The notes under the pieces are model-generated. The model was given only the letters and a program-made list of their open reading frames with translations, made no database searches and was not told the origin of the DNA. Source: Plazaster borealis (Eukaryota; Echinodermata; Asteroidea; Forcipulatida; Labidiasteridae). Taken from it: DNA of 64,000 bases. Of the stretch, positions 34,076-46,357 are shown piece by piece. Made by a program: the position numbers and the translations under genes. Positions within the stretch are counted from its first letter, which is position 1. Each line of letters opens with the position of its first letter. The stretch spans positions 12,633,063-12,697,062 of the forward strand of contig CM037472.1 in NCBI GenBank assembly GCA_021014325.1. The letters are read 5' to 3'.

Positions 34076-34216
34076 GAGGTTGCTCCTCCGAAGGCTTCCA
34101 AAATTAGATGCAACGCAAATATTAAACAATGCAGCATTATTCTTTGTATCTGTCATTGTGTTGTTGCGTCAAAAAAGACAAAAACAAAGTACAAATTGAA
34201 TCTGGATAAAAAAGGT

Positions 34217-34530
34217 AAAAAGTTACGCTGTGGTTGTCAGGCTTTCAGGCACCGGAATCAGTTTAATAGCACACACTGGCCCCTATCCGGCTTCCCTAGT
34301 TCCCTTATGGCGTGGCATCCGACCCACAGCATGTCCTCCCCTGTTTCCGATCCTAACCTTTGAATTGGCGCTGTCCATCAGGGGAGGAGACAAGACAGAC
34401 CCCGATCATGCTGTAGCCACATCCAGCAGTCTTGTACCTATGTTTAGGGTTCAGCCGGACTCGAACCCAGACCGGGGCGTCTGAGCGTGAAACAGTCCCG
34501 GCACTTACCAACTGTGCTAGTTAGTGTCGG
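34217..34530 (-). ncRNA. Putative pol III transcription unit, array unit 1
   Basis: Minus strand: box A TAGCACAGTTGG at 34519-34508, box B GGTTCGAGTCC at 34467-34457, T5 at 34221-34217. The D-arm GCAC/GTGC pairs, but acceptor stem and anticodon arm do not, so it is tRNA-derived rather than a tRNA gene. Predicted transcript about 310 nt. This copy has one extra G between the boxes. Expression is unproven. Confidence 0.55.
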
Positions 34531-35640
34531 TACTTAATCCCGGGACTTTACATTGTATGTAGCTTGGAATCCACGTGCAACTAATTGACCATAACTATTT
34601 TTGACCGCATGAGGGAGGGCGGGCGTTTTCATCAGGGAATTATCTTGGGTGCACCACCCTAAGCTCCCATAGCAACCAATGCTAAATGCTGAATATTCAA
34701 AAATACTCAAAAAACAGTTAATGTCTCTCTCAGCAGCCTCTTGAAAACCAATCAAACATATTTTCGGACAACTAAACTTCAGATTTCTTTTCAATTTTTG
34801 GCAGATCAGCCGTTTGGAATCTTTGCTAATTACCCCAGAAATAAACATCCCCGACAGGGTTAGGGTTAGGGTTAGGGTTAGTGTTGGTTACCCGAATATG
34901 TGTTTTTTTCCCGAAACCGATTTGCGGCCAGTTTTCGTGAAAAACTTATCCACTTCCTAAGCCAAATAGGACCAACTTCAAAGCCTAAATTTATTAATTC
35001 TCCTCAAAAGTTGAAGCACATAGCCCCCAGGTTGTGGTAACTTGTTATAATTACACAATCTGTCAGTTGCATGACCCCCAAAACGTTATTATTCAACAGA
35101 TTTTGAGGGCCTACAAAATATGATAATCAGTTTGGCGCATGAATTTTGGCCTATTTAGTGTGGAGCACCCTCTTGCATCACAATAACAGTTTCATCTTAT
35201 TTTAATTGCCTGTATGCAGTTTTCTTGCATCAATGACGAAATACATCAACATAATAATAACAACAATGCAAAAACCCAGTTTGTTTACTTATTTTCCATC
35301 ACGTGAATTCGGTTTACATACGCCATCACGAGGTCAAAAATACGGCGAATTGGGAGTAAAACGGATCGACGGCCTCATGTATTTTTAGTAGGCCTTTAAA
35401 ATATTCTATACTAGACAGATACAAAATAAACACAATAATGTTAAAAGTTGGACCCCCCCCAAAAAATAACAAATTAATAATAATATATATATATATTTTG
35501 AGGTTGCTCCTCATAAGGCCTCCAAAATTAGATGCAACGCAAATATTAAACAATGCTGCATTATTCTTTGTATCTTTCATTGTGTTGTTGCATCAAAAAA
35601 GACAAAAACAAAGTACAAATTGAATCTGGATAAAAAAGGT

Positions 35641-35953
35641 AAAAAGTTACGCTGTGGTTGTCAGGCTTTCAGGCACCGGAATCAGTTTAATAGCACACAC
35701 TGGCCCCTATCCGGCTTCCCTAGTTCCCTTATGGCGTGGCATCCGACCCACAGCATGTCCTCCCCTGTTTCCGATCCTAACCTTTGAATTGGCGCTGTCC
35801 ATCAGGGGAGGAGACAAGACAGACCCCGATCATGCTGTAGCCACATCCAGCAGTCTTGTACCTATGTTTAGGGTTCAGCCGGACTCGAACCCAGACCGGG
35901 CGTCTGAGCGTGAAACAGTCCCGGCACTTACCAACTGTGCTAGTTAGTGTCGG
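35641..35953 (-). ncRNA. Putative pol III transcription unit, array unit 2
   Basis: Same boxes at 35942-35931 (A) and 35891-35881 (B), T5 at 35645-35641. Confidence 0.55.
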
Positions 35954-37060
35954 TACTTAATCCCGGGACTTTACATTGTATGTAGCTTGGAATCCACGTG
36001 CAACTAATTGACCATAACTATTTTTGACCGCATGAGGGAGGGCGGGCGTTTTCATCAGGGAATTATCTTGGGTGCACCACCCTAAGCTCCCATAGCAACC
36101 AATGCTGAATGCTGAATATTCAAAAATACTCAAAAAGCAGTTAATGTCTCTCTCAGCAGCCTCTTGAAAACCAATCAAACATATTTTCGGACAACTAAAC
36201 TTCAGATTTCTTTTCAATTTTTGGCAGATCAGCCGTTTGGAATCTTTGCTGATTACCCCAGAAATAAACATCCCCGACAGGGTAAGGGTAAGGGTTAGGG
36301 TTAGTGTTGGTTACCCGAATATGTTTTTTTCCCGAAACCGATTTGCTGCCAGTTTTCGTAAAAAACTTATCCACTTCCTAAGCCAAATAGGACCAACTTT
36401 AAAGCCTAAATTTATCAATTCTCCTCAAAAGTTGAAGCACATAGCCCCCAGGTTGTGGTAACTTGTTATAATTACACAATCTGTCAGTTGCATGACCCCC
36501 AAAACGTTATTATTCAACAGATTTTGAGGGCCTACAAAATATGATAATCAGTTTGGCGCATGAATTTTGGCCAATTTAGTGTGGAGCACCCTCTTGCATC
36601 ACAATAACAGTTTCATCTTATTTTAATTGCCTGTATGCAGTTTTCTTGCATCAATGACGAAATACATCAACATAATAATAACAACAATGCAAAAACCCAG
36701 TTTGTTTACTTATTTTCCATCACGTGAATTCGGTTTACATACGCCATCACGAGGTCAAAAATACGGCGAATTGGGAGTAAAACGGATCGACGGCCTCATG
36801 TATTTTTAGTAGGCCTTTAAAATATTCTATACTAGACAGATACAAAATAAACACAATAATGTTAAAAGTTGGACCCCCCCAAAAAAATAACAAATTAATA
36901 ATAATATATATATATTTTGAGGTTGCTCCTCATAAGGCCTCCAAAATTAGATGCAACGCAAATATTAAACAATGCTGCATTATTCTTTGTATCTTTCATT
37001 GTGTTGTTGCATCAAAAAAAGACAAAAACAAAGTACAAATTGAATCTGGATAAAAAAGGT

Positions 37061-37373
37061 AAAAAGTTACGCTGTGGTTGTCAGGCTTTCAGGCACCGGA
37101 ATCAGTTTAATAGCACACACTGGCCCCTATCCGGCTTCCCTAGTTCCCTTATGGCGTGGCATCCGACCCACAGCATGTCCTCCCCTGTTTCCGATCCTAA
37201 CCTTTGAATTGGCGCTGTCCATCAGGGGAGGAGACAAGACAGACCCCGATCATGCTGTAGCCACATCCAGCAGTCTTGTACCTATGTTTAGGGTTCAGCC
37301 GGACTCGAACCCAGACCGGGCGTCTGAGCGTGAAACAGTCCCGGCACTTACCAACTGTGCTAGTTAGTGTCGG
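37061..37373 (-). ncRNA. Putative pol III transcription unit, array unit 3
   Basis: Box A 37362-37351, box B 37311-37301, T5 37065-37061. Body identical or nearly so to unit 2. Confidence 0.55.
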
Positions 37374-38482
37374 TACTTAATCCCGGGACTTTACATTGTA
37401 TGTAGCTTGGAATCCACGTGCAACTAATTGACCATAACTATTTTTGACCGCATGAGGGAGGGCGGGCGTTTTCATCAGGGAATTATCTTGGGTGCACCAC
37501 CCTAAGCTCCCATAGCAACCAATGCTGAATGCTGAATATTCAAAAATACTCAAAAAGCAGTTAATGTCTCTCTCAGCAGCCTCTTGAAAACCAATCAAAC
37601 ATATTTTCGGACAACTAAACTTCAGATTTCTTTTCAATTTTTGGCAGATCAGCCGTTTGGAATCTTTGCTGATTACCCCAGAAATAAACATCCCCGACAG
37701 GGTAAGGGTAAGGGTTAGGGTTAGTGTTGGTTACCCGAATATGTGTTTTTTTCCCGAAACCGATTTGCTGCCAGTTTTCGTGAAAAACTTATCCACTTCC
37801 TAAGCCAAATAGGACCAACTTTAAAGCCTAAATTTATCAATTCTCCTCAAAAGTTGAAGCACATAGCCCCCAGGTTGTGGTAACTTGTTATAATTACACA
37901 ATCTGTCAGTTGCATGACCCCCAAAACGTTATTATTCAACAGATTTTGAGGGCCTACAAAATATGATAATCAGTTTGGCGCATGAATTTTGGCCTATTTA
38001 GTGTGGAGCACCCTCTTGCATCACAATAACAGTTTCATCTTATTTTAATTGCCTGTATGCAGTTTTCTTGCATCAATGACGAAATACATCAACATAATAA
38101 TAACAACAATGCAAAAACCCAGTTTGTTTACTTATTTTCCATCACGTGAATTCGGTTTACATACGCCATCACGAGGTCAAAAATACGGCGAATTGGGAGT
38201 AAAACGGATCGACGGCCTCATGTATTTTTAGTAGGCCTTTAAAATATTCTATACTAGACAGATACAAAATAAACACAATAATGTTAAAAGTTGGACCCCC
38301 CCCAAAAAAATAACAAATTAATAATAATATATATATATTTTGAGGTTGCTCCTCATAAGGCCTCCAAAATTAGATGCAACGCAAATATTAAACAATGCTG
38401 CATTATTCTTTGTATCTTTCATTGTGTTGTTGCATCAAAAAAGACAAAAACAAAGTACAAATTGAATCTGGATAAAAAAGGT

Positions 38483-38795
38483 AAAAAGTTACGCTGTGGT
38501 TGTCAGGCTTTCAGGCACCGGAATCAGTTTAATAGCACACACTGGCCCCTATCCGGCTTCCCTAGTTCCCTTATGGCGTGGCATCCGACCCACAGCATGT
38601 CCTCCCCTGTTTCCGATCCTAACCTTTGAATTGGCGCTGTCCATCAGGGGAGGAGACAAGACAGACCCCGATCATGCTGTAGCCACATCCAGCAGTCTTG
38701 TACCTATGTTTAGGGTTCAGCCGGACTCGAACCCAGACCGGGCGTCTGAGCGTGAAACAGTCCCGGCACTTACCAACTGTGCTAGTTAGTGTCGG
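38483..38795 (-). ncRNA. Putative pol III transcription unit, array unit 4
   Basis: Box A 38784-38773, box B 38733-38723, T5 38487-38483. It lies 375 bp from the 1.8-kb telomeric block. Confidence 0.55.
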
Positions 38796-39169
38796 TACTT
38801 ATTCCCGGGACTTTACATTGTATGTAGCTTGGAATCCACGTGCAACTAATTGACCATAACTATTTTTGACCGCATGAGGGAGGGCGGGCGTTTTCATCAG
38901 GGAATTATCTTGGGTGCACCACCCTAAATAAGCTCCCATACCAACCAATGCTAAATGCTGAATATTCAAAAATACTCAAAAAACAGTTAATGTCTCTCTC
39001 AGCAGCCTCTTGAAAACCAATCAAACATATTTTCGGACAACTCAACTTCAGATTTCTTTTCAATTTTTGGCAGATCAGCCGTTTGGAATCTTTGCTATAA
39101 TTACCCCAGAAATAAACATCCCCGACAGGGTTAGGGTTATGGTTAGGGTTAGTGTTGGTTATCCGAATA

Positions 39170-40976
39170 ACCCTAACCCTAACCCTAACCCTAACCCTAA
39201 CCCTAACCCTAACCCTAACCCTAACCCTAACCCTAACCCTAACCCTAACCCTAACCCTAACCCTAACCCTAACCCTAACCCTAACCCTAACCCTAACCCT
39301 AACCCTAACCCTAACCCTAACCCTAACCCCAACCCTAACCCTAACCCTAACCCTAACCCTAACCCTAACCCTAACCCTAACCCTAACCCTAACCCTAACC
39401 CTAACCCTAACCCTAACCCTAACCCCAACCCTAACCCTAACCCTAACCCTAACCCTAACCCTAACCCTAACCCTAACCCCAACCCTAACCCTAACCCTAA
39501 CCCTAACCCTAACCCTAACCCTAACCCTAACCCTAACCCTAACCCTAACCCTAACCCTAACCCTAACCCTAACCCTAACCCTAACCCTAACCCTAACCCT
39601 AACCCTAACCCTAACCCTAACCCTAACCCTAACCCTAACCCTAACCCTAACCCTAACCCTAACCCTAACCCCAACCCTAACCCTAACCCTAACCCTAACC
39701 CTAACCCTAACCCTAACCCTAACCCTAACCCTAACCCCTAACCCTAACCCTAACCCTAACCCTAACCCTAACCCTAACCCTAACCCTAACCCTAACCCTA
39801 ACCCTAACCCTAACCCTAACCCTAACCCTAACCCTAACCCTAACCCTAACCCTAACCCCAACCCTAACCCTAACCCTAACCCTAACCCTAACCCTAACCC
39901 TAACCCTAACCCTAACCCTAACCCCAACCCTAACCCTAACCCTAACCCTAACCCTAACCCCAACCCTAACCCTAACCCTAACCCTAACCCTAACCCTAAC
40001 CCTAACCCTAACCCTAACCCTAACCCTAACCCTAACCCTAACCCTAACCCTAACCCTAACCCTAACCCTAACCCTAACCCTAACCCTAACCCTAACCCTA
40101 ACCCTAACCCTAACCCTAACCCTAACCCTAACCCTAACCCTAACCCTAACCCTAACCCTAACCCTAACCCTAACCCCAACCCTAACCCTAACCCTAACCC
40201 TAACCCTAACCCTAACCCTAACCCTAACCCTAACCCTAACCCTAACCCTAACCCTAACCCTAACCCTAACCCTAACCCTAACCCTAACCCTAACCCTAAC
40301 CCTAACCCTAACCCTAACCCTAACCCTAACCCTAACCCTAACCCTAACCCTAACCCTAACCCTAACCCTAACCCTAACCCTAACCCTAACCCTAACCCTA
40401 ACCCTAACCCTAACCCTAACCCTAACCCTAACCCTAACCCTAACCCTAACCCTAACCCTAACCCTAACCCTAACCCTAACCCTAACCCTAACCCTAACCC
40501 TAACCCTAACCCTAACCCTAACCCTAACCCTAACCCTAACCCTAACCCTAACCCTAACCCTAACCCTAACCCTAACCCTAACCCTAACCCTAACCCTAAC
40601 CCTAACCCTAACCCTAACCCTAACCCTAACCCTAACCCTAACCCTAACCCTAACCCTAACCCTAACCCTAACCCTAACCCTAACCCTAACCCTAACCCTA
40701 ACCCTAACCCTAACCCTAACCCTAACCCTAACCCTAACCCTAACCCTAACCCTAACCCTAACCCTAACCCTAACCCTAACCCTAACCCTAACCCTAACCC
40801 TAACCCTAACCCTAACCCTAACCCTAACCCTAACCCTAACCCTAACCCTAACCCTAACCCTAACCCTAACCCTAACCCTAACCCTAACCCTAACCCTAAC
40901 CCTAACCCTAACCCTAACCCTAACCCTAACCCTAACCCTAACCCTAACCCTAACCCTAACCCTAACCCTAACCCTA
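39170..40976 (+). repeat. Interstitial telomeric block, ~301 CCCTAA repeats
   Basis: 1807 bp of AACCCT, inserted in array unit 4 between CCGAATA and TGTG. Eight AACCCC variants lie at about 39325, 39421, 39475, 39667, 39854, 39920, 39956 and 40172, and one extra C lies near 39735. From 40178 to the end the array is perfect. Long open frames across it (NP, TL, GL or VR dipeptide repeats) are artefacts. A short opposite-orientation TTAGGG run lies just to its left (39127-39152). Confidence 0.97.
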
Positions 40977-41713
40977 TGTGTTTTTTTCCCGAAACCGATT
41001 TGCTGCCAGTTTTCGTGAAAAACTTATCCACTTCCTAAGCCAAATAGGACCAACTTTAAAGCCTAAATTTATCAATTCTCCTCAAAAGTTGAAGCACATA
41101 GCCCCCAGGTTGTGGTAACTTGTTATAATTACACAATCTGTCAGTTGCATGACCCCCAAAACGTTATTATTCAACAGATTTTGAGGGCCTACAAAATATG
41201 ATAATCAGTTTGGCGCATGAATTTTGGCCTATTTAGTGTGGTGCACCCTCTTGCCTCACAATAACAGTTTCATCTTATTTTAATTGCCTGTATGTAGTTT
41301 TCTTGCATCAATGACGAAATACATCAACATAATAATAACAACAATGCAAAAACCCAGTTTGTTTACTTATTTTGCATCACGTGAATTCGGTTTACATACG
41401 CCCTCACGAGGTCAAAAATACGGCGAATTGGGAATAAAACGGATCGACGGCCTCATGAATTTTTAGTAGGCCTTTAAAATATTCTATACTAGACAGATAC
41501 AAAATAAACACAATAATGTTAAAAGTTGGACCCCCCCCCAAAAAAAGAAGAAATTAATAATATATATATATTGAGGTTGCTCCTCATAAGGCCTCCAAAA
41601 TTAGATGCAACGCAAATATTAAACAATGCTGCATTATTCTTTGTATCTTTCATTGTGTTGTTGCATCAAAAAAGACAAAAACAAAGTACAAATTGAATCT
41701 GGATAAAAAAGGT

Positions 41714-42026
41714 AAAAAGTTACGCTGTGGTTGTCAGGCTTTCAGGCACCGGAATCAGTTTAATAGCACACACTGGCCCCTATCCGGCTTCCCTAGTTCC
41801 CTTATGGCGTGGCATCCGACCCACAGCATGTCCTCCCCTGTCTCCGATCCTAACCTTTGAATTGGCGCTGTCCATCAGGGGAGGAGACAAGACAGACCCC
41901 GATCATGCTGTAGCCACATCCAGCAGTCTTGTACCTATGTTTAGGGTTCAGCCGGACTCGAACCCAGACCGGGCGTCTGAGCGTGAAACAGTCCCGGCAC
42001 TTACCAACTGTGCTAGTTAGTGTCGG
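41714..42026 (-). ncRNA. Putative pol III transcription unit, array unit 5
   Basis: Box A 42015-42004, box B 41964-41954, T5 41718-41714. Confidence 0.55.
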
Positions 42027-43134
42027 TACTTAATCCCGGGACTTTACATTGTATGTAGCTTGGAATCCACGTGCAACTAATTGACCATAACTATTTTTGA
42101 CCGCATGAGGGAGGGCGGGCGTTTTCATCAGGGAATTATCTTGGGTGCACCTCCCTAAATAAGCTCCCATAGCAACCAATGCTAAATGCTGAATATTCAA
42201 AAATACTCAAAAAACAGTTAATGTCTCTCTCAGCAGCCTCTTGAAAACCAATCAAACATAATTTTCGGACAACTAAACTTCAGATTTCTTTTCAATTTTT
42301 GGCAGGTCAGCCGTTTGGAATCTTTGCTAATTACCCCAGAAATAAACATCCCCGACAGGGTTAGGGTTAGGGTTAGTGTTGGATCCCCGAATATGTGTTT
42401 TTTCCCGAAACCGATTTGCTGCCAGTTTTCGTGAAAAACTTATCCACTTCCTAAGCCAAATAGGACCAACTTTAAAGCCTAAATTTATCAATTCTCCTCA
42501 AAAGTTGAAGCACATAGCCCCAGGTTGTGGTAACTTGTTATAATTACACAATCTGTCAGTTGCATGATCCCCAAAACGTTATTATTCAACAGATTTTGAG
42601 GGCCTACAAAATACGATAATCAGTTTGGCGCATGAACTTTGGCCTATTTAGTGTGGAGCACCCTCTTGCATCACAATAACAGTTTCATCTTATTTTAATT
42701 GCCTGTATGCAGTTTTCCTGCATCAATGACGAAATACATCAACATAATAATAACAACAATGCAAAAACCCAGTTTGTTTTCTTAATTTGCATCACGTGAA
42801 TTCGGTTTACATACGCCCTCACGAGGTCAAAAATACGGCGAATTGGGAGTAAAACGGATCGACGGCCTCATGAATTTTTAGTAGGCCTTTAAAATATTCT
42901 ATACTAGACAGATACAAAATAAACACAATAATGTTAAAAGTTGGACCCCCCCCCCCAAAAAAAAAGAAGAAATTAATAATATATATATATATTGAGGTTG
43001 CTCCTCATAAGGCCTCCAAAATTAGATGCAACGCAAATATTAAACAATGCTGCATTATTCTTTGTATCTTTCATTGTGTTGTTGCATCAAAAAAGACAAA
43101 AACAAAGTACAAATTGAATCTGGATAAAAAAGGT

Positions 43135-43447
43135 AAAAAGTTACGCTGTGGTTGTCAGGCTTTCAGGCACCGGAATCAGTTTAATAGCACACACTGGCCC
43201 CTATCCGGCTTCCCTAGTTCCCTTATGGCGTGGCATCCGACCCACAGCATGTCCTCCCCTGTCTCCGATCCTAACCTTTGAATTGGCGCTGTCCATCAGG
43301 GGAGGAGACAAGACAGACCCCGATCATGCTGTAGCCACATCCAGCAGTCTTGTACCTATGTTTAGGGTTCAGCCGGACTCGAACCCAGACCGGGCGTCTG
43401 AGCGTGAAACAGTCCCGGCACTTACCAACTGTGCTAGTTAGTGTCGG
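43135..43447 (-). ncRNA. Putative pol III transcription unit, array unit 6
   Basis: Box A 43436-43425, box B 43385-43375, T5 43139-43135. Confidence 0.55.
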
Positions 43448-44552
43448 TACTTAATCCCGGGACTTTACATTGTATGTAGCTTGGAATCCACGTGCAACTA
43501 ATTGACCATAACTATTTTTGACCGCATGAGGGAGGGCGGGCGTTTTCATCAGGGAATTATCTTGGGTGCACCTCCCTAAATAAGCTCCCATAGCAACCAA
43601 TGCTAAATGCTGAATATTCAAAAATACTCAAAAAACAGTTAATGTCTCTCTCAGCAGCCTCTTGAAAACCAATCAAACATAATTTTCGGACAACTAAACT
43701 TCAGATTTCTTTTCAATTTTTGGCAGGTCAGCCGTTTGGAATCTTTGCTAATTACCCCAGAAATAAACATCCCCGACAGGGTTAGGGTTAGGGTTAGTGT
43801 TGGATCCCCGAATATGTGTTTTTTCCCGAAACCGATTTGCTGCCAGTTTTCGTGAAAAACTTATCCACTTCCTAAGCCAAATAGGACCAACTTTAAAGCC
43901 TAAATTTATCAATTCTCCTCAAAAGTTGAAGCACATAGCCCCAGGTTGTGGTAACTTGTTATAATTACACAATCTGTCAGTTGCATGATCCCCAAAACGT
44001 TATTATTCAACAGATTTTGAGGGCCTACAAAATATGATAATCAGTTTGGCGCATGAACTTTGGCCTATTTAGTGTGGAGCACCCTCTTGCATCACAATAA
44101 CAGTTTCATCTTATTTTAATTGCCTGTATGCAGTTTTCCTGCATCAATGACGAAATACATCAACATAATAATAACAACAATGCAAAAACCCAGTTTGTTT
44201 TCTTAATTTGCATCACGTGAATTCGGTTTACATACGCCCTCACGAGGTCAAAAATACGGCGAATTGGGAGTAAAACGGATCGACGGCCTCATGAATTTTT
44301 AGTAGGCCTTTAAAATATTCTATACTAGACAGATACAAAATAAACACAATAATGTTAAAAGTTGGACCCCCCCCCCCCCAAAAAAAGAAATTAATAATAT
44401 ATATATATATTGAGGTTGCTCCTCATAAGGCCTCCAAAATTAGATGCAACGCAAATACTAAACAATGCTGCATTATTCTTTGTATCTTTCATTGTGTTGT
44501 TGCATCAAAAAAGACAAAAACAAAGTACAAATTGAATCTGGATAAAAAAGGT

Positions 44553-44865
44553 AAAAAGTTACGCTGTGGTTGTCAGGCTTTCAGGCACCGGAATCAGTTT
44601 AATAGCACACACTGGCCCCTATCCGGCTTCCCTAGTTCCCTTATGGCGTGGCATCCGACCCACAGCATGTCCTCCCCTGTTTCCGATCCTAACCTTTGAA
44701 TTGGCGCTGTCCATCAGGGGAGGAGACAAGACAGACCCCGATCATGCTGTAGCCACATCCAGCAGTCTTGTACCTATGTTTAGGGTTCAGCCGGACTCGA
44801 ACCCAGACCGGGCGTCTGAGCGTGAAACAGTCCCGGCACTTACCAACTGTGCTAGTTAGTGTCGG
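44553..44865 (-). ncRNA. Putative pol III transcription unit, array unit 7
   Basis: Box A 44854-44843, box B 44803-44793, T5 44557-44553. It lies 374 bp from the 66-bp telomeric block. Confidence 0.55.
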
Positions 44866-45238
44866 TACTTAATCCCGGGACTTTACATTGTATGTAGCTT
44901 GGAATCCACGTGCAACTAATTGACCATAACTATTTTTGACCGCATGAGGGAGGGCGGGCGTTTTCATCAGGGAATTATCTTGGGTGCACCACCCTAAATA
45001 AGCTCCCATAGCAACCAATGCTAAATGCTGAATATTCAAAAATACTCAAAAACAGTTAATGTCTCTCTCAGCAGCCTCTTGAAAACCAATCAAACATATT
45101 TTCGGACAACTAAACTTCAAATTTCTTTTCAATTTTTGGCAGATCAGCCGTTTGGAATCTTTGCTATAATTACCCCAGAAATAAACATCCCCGACAGGGT
45201 TAGGGTTAGGGTTAGGGTTAGTGTTGGTTATCCGAATA

Positions 45239-45304
45239 ACCCTAACCCTAACCCTAACCCTAACCCTAACCCTAACCCTAACCCTAACCCTAACCCTAAC
45301 CCTA
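45239..45304 (+). repeat. Interstitial telomeric block, 11 CCCTAA repeats
   Basis: Exactly 66 bp inserted in array unit 7 at the same base as the 1.8-kb block in unit 4. Flanks CCGAATA and TGTG are intact. Confidence 0.95.
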
Positions 45305-46045
45305 TGTGTTTTTTTCCCGAAACCGATTTGCTGCCAGTTTTCGTGAAAAACTTATCCACTTCCTAAGCCAAATAGGACCAACTTTAAAGCCTAAATTTAT
45401 CAATTCTCCTCAAAAGTTGAAGCACATAGCCCCCAGGTTGTGGTAACTTGTTATAATTACACAATCTGTCAGTTGCATGACCCCCAAAACGTTATTATTC
45501 AACAGATTTTGAGGGCCTACAAAATATGATAATCAGTTTGGCGCATGAACTTTGGCCTATTTAGTGTGGAGCACCCTCTTGCATCACAATAACAGTTTCA
45601 TCTTATTTTAATTGCCTGTATGCAGTTTTCCTGCATCAATGACGAAATACATCAACATAATAATAACAACAATGCAAAAACCCAGTTTGTTTTCTTAATT
45701 TGCATCACGTGAATTCGGTTTACATACGCCCTCACGAGGTCAAAAATACGGCGAATTGGGAGTAAAACGGATCGACGGCCTCATGAATTTTTAGTAGGCC
45801 TTTAAAATATTCTATACTAGACAGATACAAAATAAACACAATAATGTTAAAAGTTGGACCCACCCCCCCCCAAAAAAAAGAAATTAATAATATATATATA
45901 TATTGAGGTTGCTCCTCATAAGGCCTCCAAAATTAGATGCAACGCAAATACTAAACAATGCTGCATTATTCTTTGTATCTTTCATTGTGTTGTTGCATCA
46001 AAAAAGACAAAAACAAAGTACAAATTGAATCTGGATAAAAAAGGT

Positions 46046-46357
46046 AAAAAGTTACGCTGTGGTTGTCAGGCTTTCAGGCACCGGAATCAGTTTAATAGCA
46101 CACACTGGCCCCTATCCGGCTTCCCTAGTTCCCTTATGGCGTGGCATCCGACCCACAGCATGTCCTCCCCTGTTTCCGATCCTAACCTTTGAATTGGCGC
46201 TGTCCATCAGGGAGGAGACAAGACAGACCCCGATCATGCTGTAGCCACATCCAGCAGTCTTGTACCTATGTTTAGGGTTCAGCCGGACTCGAACCCAGAC
46301 CGGGCGTCTGAGCGTGAAACAGTCCCGGCACTTACCAACTGTGCTAGTTAGTGTCGG
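46046..46357 (-). ncRNA. Putative pol III transcription unit, array unit 8
   Basis: Box A 46346-46335, box B 46295-46285, T5 46050-46046. One G is missing in its body (near 46211) relative to other units. Confidence 0.55.

Noticed and set aside
34450..34530. A functional tRNA gene in each array unit
   Set aside because: Boxes A and B and the D-arm are good, but acceptor stem and anticodon stem do not pair.
34534..37691. A 104-codon minus-strand frame conserved in array units 1-3
   Set aside because: A small insertion (CCCTAAATAAGC) breaks it in units 4-8; no domain and no codon-level constraint visible.
38905..41038. Open frames of 708, 628 and 243 codons with GL, VR, NP or TL dipeptide repeats
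   Set aside because: They are translations of the hexameric telomeric block, which is open in most frames on both strands. No start context or domain.
34230..46244. A 97-codon plus-strand frame conserved in most array units
   Set aside because: It runs antisense to the pol III boxes (its SNPDR text is box B reversed), changes length by indels in units 1 and 8, and repeats only because the DNA does.
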